From the NCBI RefSeq assembly GCF_014193255.1, contig NZ_JACHZB010000004.1, positions 388,902 through 452,901 of the forward strand: 64,000 nt of DNA, given 5' to 3'. The position numbers were made by a program, and so were the translations under genes. Positions within the stretch are counted from its first letter, which is position 1. Each line of letters begins with the position of its first letter. Origin of the DNA: Rhizobium sp. BK196. GTDB lineage: Bacteria > Pseudomonadota > Alphaproteobacteria > Rhizobiales > Rhizobiaceae. Below are positions 61,287-64,000 of this stretch, in pieces. The notes under the pieces were generated by a model. The model ran no database searches. It saw only the letters and a list, made by a program, of their open reading frames with translations, and was not told where the DNA came from.

Positions 61287-62471
61287 TCAGGCCGAAACCT
61301 TCGACAGCGCGCGGGCAAAATCCTCGACGAGATCATCCGTGTCTTCGATGCCGGCCGAGAAACGTACCGTACCCGGCGAAATGCCGAGTTCGGCGCGTGC
61401 CTCGTCCGTCAGGTTCTTGTGCGTGGTCGTCGCCGGGTGGGTGATCAGGCTCTTGGAGTCACCGAGATTGTTGGAGATCTTCACGATATCGAGCGCGTTC
61501 TGCAGCGCGAAGGCCGCTTCCTTGCCCCCCTTCAGCTCGAAACAGACAAGCGTCGAGCCGCCCGACATCTGCTTGGCGATGATATCGGCCTGCGGATGGT
61601 CCTTGCGGCCGGGGTAGATGACCTTGGCCACCTTGCCCTGATCGGCCAGGAAATCGGCGATCTTCGCTGCGTTCTGCGTCTGTTGCTTGACGCGCAGCGG
61701 CAGCGTCTCGATACCCTTCAACAGTGTCCAGGCATTGAACGGCGACATGGCCGGGCCGGTATGGCGGAAATAGTCGTGCAGGTTCTCGTCGATCCATTCC
61801 TTGTCGGAGAGAACCACGCCGCCGAGGCAGCGGCCCTGGCCGTCAATATGCTTGGTCGCGGAATAGACGACGATATGGGCGCCGAGCTCCAGCGGCTTCT
61901 GGAAGAGCGGCGTCGCAAACACATTGTCGACGACGACCTTTGCGCCGATCTGGTTGGCGAGCTTGGCGACACCGGCGATATCGATCACTTCCAGCGTCGG
62001 ATTGGTCGGGCTTTCCAGGAAGAATACCTTAGTCTTCGGCGTGATCGCCTTCTCCCAGTTTTCCAGAGTGCGGCCGTCGACCAGCGTGCAGTCGATGCCG
62101 TATTTCGGCGCCAGTGTTTCGACCACCCAGCGGCAGGAGCCGAAGAGGGCGCGCGCAGCAACGATATGATCGCCGGCCTTCAACTGGCAGAGGATCGCAG
62201 CGGTAACAGCGGCCATGCCGGAGGCGGTGGCGCGGGCGTCCTCAGCGCCTTCCAGCATGCACATGCGCTTTTCGAACATGTCATTGGTGGGGCTGCCATA
62301 GCGCGCATAGATGAAACCATCAGTCTCGCCCTTGAAGCGCGCTTCGGCGGCTTCCGACGTCTCGTAGACGAAGCCCTGCGTGAGATAGATTGCTTCCGAA
62401 GTCTCGCCGTACTGCGAGCGCAGCGTTCCGCCGTGGACGAGTTGGGTTGCCGGGCGCCAGGTCTTGCTCAT
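61287..62471 (-). CDS. metZ: O-succinylhomoserine sulfhydrylase
   Basis: MetZ makes homocysteine from O-succinylhomoserine and sulfide with PLP. The 394-residue protein is of the Cys/Met metabolism PLP family. It shows GFIYARYGSPTNDMFEKRM, the ALFGSCRWVVETLAPKYGI substrate region, VVDNVFATPLFQKPLELGA, the PLP lysine at about K206 in VVYSATKHIDGQGR, and SLGDSKSLITHPATTTH-type C-terminal residues. The choice of MetZ over cystathionine synthase rests on overall resemblance to rhizobial MetZ and on the SAM-II riboswitch upstream. ATG 62471 is the start; the riboswitch expression platform ends about 25 bases before it. Confidence 0.93.
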   Translation of the reverse strand: MSKTWRPATQLVHGGTLRSQYGETSEAIYLTQGFVYETSEAAEARFKGETDGFIYARYGSPTNDMFEKRMCMLEGAEDARATASGMAAVTAAILCQLKAGDHIVAARALFGSCRWVVETLAPKYGIDCTLVDGRTLENWEKAITPKTKVFFLESPTNPTLEVIDIAGVAKLANQIGAKVVVDNVFATPLFQKPLELGAHIVVYSATKHIDGQGRCLGGVVLSDKEWIDENLHDYFRHTGPAMSPFNAWTLLKGIETLPLRVKQQTQNAAKIADFLADQGKVAKVIYPGRKDHPQADIIAKQMSGGSTLVCFELKGGKEAAFALQNALDIVKISNNLGDSKSLITHPATTTHKNLTDEARAELGISPGTVRFSAGIEDTDDLVEDFARALSKVSA

Positions 62472-62493
62472 GCCATCACCACTTTCAAACAAC

Positions 62494-62534
62494 AAAAAAA
62501 CCGGCCGCAAATGCAGACCGGTTTCAACCCGGTC
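62494..62534 (-). terminator. SAM-II expression platform: terminator with competing antiterminator
   Basis: On the minus strand, AAACCGG and CCGGTTT (plus 62518-62524 and 62498-62504) form a terminator stem followed by a T run (A-run 62494-62500). A competing hairpin pairs CCGGTC (62529-62534) with GACCGG (62516-62521), which uses part of the terminator stem. The two are mutually exclusive, as expected for a transcription-attenuating riboswitch. Confidence 0.85.
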
Positions 62535-62587
62535 TTTTTAGCCACTTGTTTAACGTGGCTGCAAGCCGACCGGCCAAATCACCACGG
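62534..62587 (-). ncRNA. SAM-II riboswitch
   Basis: Read on the minus strand this region contains CGTGGTGATTTG, then GCCGGTCGGCTTGCAGCCACG, and TTAAACAAGTGGCTAAAAAG (plus 62535-62586). These are the conserved H-type pseudoknot strands of SAM-II aptamers found upstream of methionine genes in alphaproteobacteria. SAM binding should favour the downstream terminator and shut metZ off. The match is to the known consensus by eye. Confidence 0.93.
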
Positions 62588-62668
62588 GATAAATTTGCAA
62601 TACTGCCGTTCTGCGCTTGCGTCAATTCCCCGACTTTGGTTTTGTCGGCAGCAAATTATGGATGGAGC

Positions 62669-63763
62669 ATGATGGCTCGCGAAACTGGAATTTTGGCCGA
62701 CCGCGCGATAGCCGCGCTGTTTGAAACGGGGCGTCTTCAAAGCGAACGCGAGCTGGATCGCGACCAGATCCAGCCGGCAAGCCTGGATCTGCGGCTGGGC
62801 GCCAAGGCTTTCCGGGTGCGCGCGAGCTTCATGCCCGGCCCATCGCATCTCGTCTCCGACAAGCTCGACCGGCTGAGCCTTCATGTCATCGACCTCAGCG
62901 AAGGCGCAGTGCTGGAAACCGGCTGCGTCTACATCGTGCCGCTGATGGAGCATCTCGATCTGCCGGCCAATATGTCGGCTTCGGCCAATCCGAAGAGCTC
63001 GACAGGCCGGCTCGATATCTTTACCCGCGTCATCACTGATTACGCGCAGGAATTCGATAAGATCCCGGCAGGCTATTCCGGGCCGCTCTATCTCGAAATC
63101 AGCCCGCGCACCTTCCCGATCGTCGTGCGCCGCGGCTCGCGCCTGTCGCAGATACGCTTCCGCGTCGGCCATTCGGTTCTGAGCGAGCCGGATCTTCTGA
63201 AGCTGCACGAAACGGAAACGCTGGTCGCTGCCAAGCAGCCGAACGTCTCCGGCGGCGGCATCGCGCTGTCGATTGATCTGACGGGCGACAAGGACGGCCT
63301 GATCGGCTACCGCGGCAAGCACCACACCGCCGTCGTCGATGTCGATAAGAAGGATCAGCACGATATCTACGATTTTTGGGAGCCGCTCTACAGCCGCGGC
63401 CGCAACGAGTTGATCCTCGATCCGGATGAGTTCTACATTCTCGTCTCACGCGAGGCCGTGCATGTCCCGCCTGACTACGCGGCGGAAATGACGCCCTTCG
63501 ACCCGCTCGTCGGTGAATTCCGCGTCCACTATGCCGGCTTCTTCGACCCCGGCTTCGGTCACGCCCCGGCCGGCGGGCGCGGCAGCCGCGCCGTGCTGGA
63601 GGTGCGCAGCCACGAAGTCCCCTTCATCCTCGAAGACGGCCAGATCGTCGGCCGCCTGATCTACGAACACATGCAGGAGCAGCCCTCGAGCCTCTACGGC
63701 TCAGGCCTCGGGTCCAACTATCAGGCCCAGGGCCTGAAGCTGTCGAAGCATTTCCGCATCTGA
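62669..63763 (+). CDS. dcd: dCTP deaminase, two-domain rhizobial form
   Basis: The 364-residue protein is nearly twice the length of E. coli Dcd (193) and fits the alphaproteobacterial family in which the trimeric dUTPase-like fold is duplicated. The first unit has DQIQPASLDLRLGAKAFRVR and SASANPKSSTGRLDIFTRVITDY (with the SSxGR signature). The second starts near residue 190 with GGIALSIDLTGD and carries DEFYILVSREAVHVPPDYAAEM. It should convert dCTP to dUTP for dTMP synthesis. ATG 62669 or ATG 62672 is the start (GGAG just upstream favours the second). It is divergent from the riboswitch-metZ unit. Confidence 0.92.
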   Translation: MMARETGILADRAIAALFETGRLQSERELDRDQIQPASLDLRLGAKAFRVRASFMPGPSHLVSDKLDRLSLHVIDLSEGAVLETGCVYIVPLMEHLDLPANMSASANPKSSTGRLDIFTRVITDYAQEFDKIPAGYSGPLYLEISPRTFPIVVRRGSRLSQIRFRVGHSVLSEPDLLKLHETETLVAAKQPNVSGGGIALSIDLTGDKDGLIGYRGKHHTAVVDVDKKDQHDIYDFWEPLYSRGRNELILDPDEFYILVSREAVHVPPDYAAEMTPFDPLVGEFRVHYAGFFDPGFGHAPAGGRGSRAVLEVRSHEVPFILEDGQIVGRLIYEHMQEQPSSLYGSGLGSNYQAQGLKLSKHFRI

Positions 63764-63822
63764 TCTGCGGTGATGCCGCGACTTGACAGCGGCGGCCATC
63801 TGTTGGAAGTCTCAAGCGGTTG

Positions 63823-63896
63823 GCGGGTGTAGCTCAATGGTAGAGCAGCAGCTTCCCAAGCTGAATACGAGGGTTCGATTCCCTTCACCCGCTCCA
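63823..63896 (+). tRNA. tRNA-Gly (anticodon CCC)
   Basis: Acceptor stem GCGGGTG pairs with CACCCGC. The D arm contains AGCTCAATGGTAGAGC, the anticodon loop is TTCCCAA (CCC, codon GGG), the T loop is TTCGATT, and TCCA ends the gene with CCA encoded. It lies 59 bases after dcd. Confidence 0.95.
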
Positions 63897-63918
63897 GTTT
63901 CTCGATGTCCATACCGAA

Positions 63919-63956
63919 GACATAGGTAACAGAACGTACCTAAGACATGGGTGACA
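63919..63956. repeat. Two near-copies of a 13-base motif, possible insertion-element edge
   Basis: GACATAGGTAACA (63919-63931) and GACATGGGTGACA (63944-63956) match at 11 of 13 positions, 25 bases apart, just beyond tRNA-Gly. Such repeats resemble the terminal sequences of IS481-like elements I recall from rhizobia. The window ends at 64000, before any transposase gene, so the assignment is tentative. Confidence 0.35.
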
Positions 63957-64000
63957 ACCTCGTGCCGAACGGGTTGTCGATGGTTTGCAAGGTTCTCTGC

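Noticed and set aside
1..64000. CRISPR array, rRNA operon, complete transposase or integrase gene
   Set aside because: No regularly spaced repeats, rRNA sequence or recombinase family protein was seen on either strand.

Overview
The window looks like chromosomal DNA of a Rhizobium (R. leguminosarum/R. etli type alphaproteobacterium). The evidence is a high-GC background, a fructose transporter ATPase followed by its kinase (frcA-frcK), a fructokinase-pgi neighbourhood, a phoR-pstSCAB-phoU-phoB locus, a GcrA cell-cycle regulator with CcrM-type GANTC sites, a SAM-II riboswitch in front of metZ, and rhizobial intergenic palindromic repeats.

Layout. 1-13.1 kb: sugar import and central metabolism, with frcA (cut by the window edge), frcK, pyrC, a membrane diguanylate cyclase, a small glyoxalase-fold protein, a GST and a DUF1772 membrane protein divergent from a TetR regulator, pyrE, frk, an alpha/beta hydrolase, pgi, fadD and a PRC-barrel protein. 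13.1-19.9 kb (minus strand): a GH2 beta-mannosidase, a glyoxalase I-like protein, and an osmoprotectant ABC transporter (osmF-yehY-yehX-yehW order). 20.3-22.3 kb: a LysR-type regulator with two N-terminal HTH units, and cutC. 22.3-31.4 kb: a sugar catabolic locus best read as L-fucose (or a related 6-deoxy/aldose sugar): zinc dehydrogenase, RbsC/RbsA/RbsB-type ABC importer, FucU mutarotase, aldose dehydrogenase and UxaA-family dehydratase, facing a GntR/FCD regulator with duplicated winged helices. 31.4-38.1 kb: an EmrB-type MFS exporter, a glycosyltransferase, an exported protein, a PhcB-like methyltransferase and a GGDEF-EAL protein.

38.1-43.4 kb is the accessory island. It holds an AlpA-like regulator, a CHC2/Toprim/VapE primase-helicase, a strong terminator, a dense cluster of inverted and direct AACCTCCKCC repeats that looks like a replication origin, then an AT-richer, translationally coupled HipA-like kinase plus DUF3037 pair, a 24-bp perfect palindrome, and tRNA-Thr(CGT), whose 3' end faces the island. 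It resembles a decayed phage-satellite/P4-like element carrying a two-gene putative defence or toxin-type cargo. No integrase is present.

43.4-64 kb returns to core genome: a nitronate monooxygenase, a 105-bp intergenic repeat element, a single-pass membrane protein, ppk2 divergent from phoR, a Pho box, pstS-pstC-pstA-pstB-phoU-phoB, a GNAT remnant, a ProC-like reductase, gcrA, argD-argF-hslO, apaG, metZ under a SAM-II riboswitch with its own terminator/antiterminator, a two-domain dcd, tRNA-Gly(CCC), and a short repeat-bearing tail that may be the edge of an insertion element. Functional units that act together are the phosphate regulon (uptake, sensing and polyphosphate metabolism), arginine synthesis (argD, argF), pyrimidine synthesis (pyrC, pyrE, dcd), and the fucose-type import and catabolism locus.
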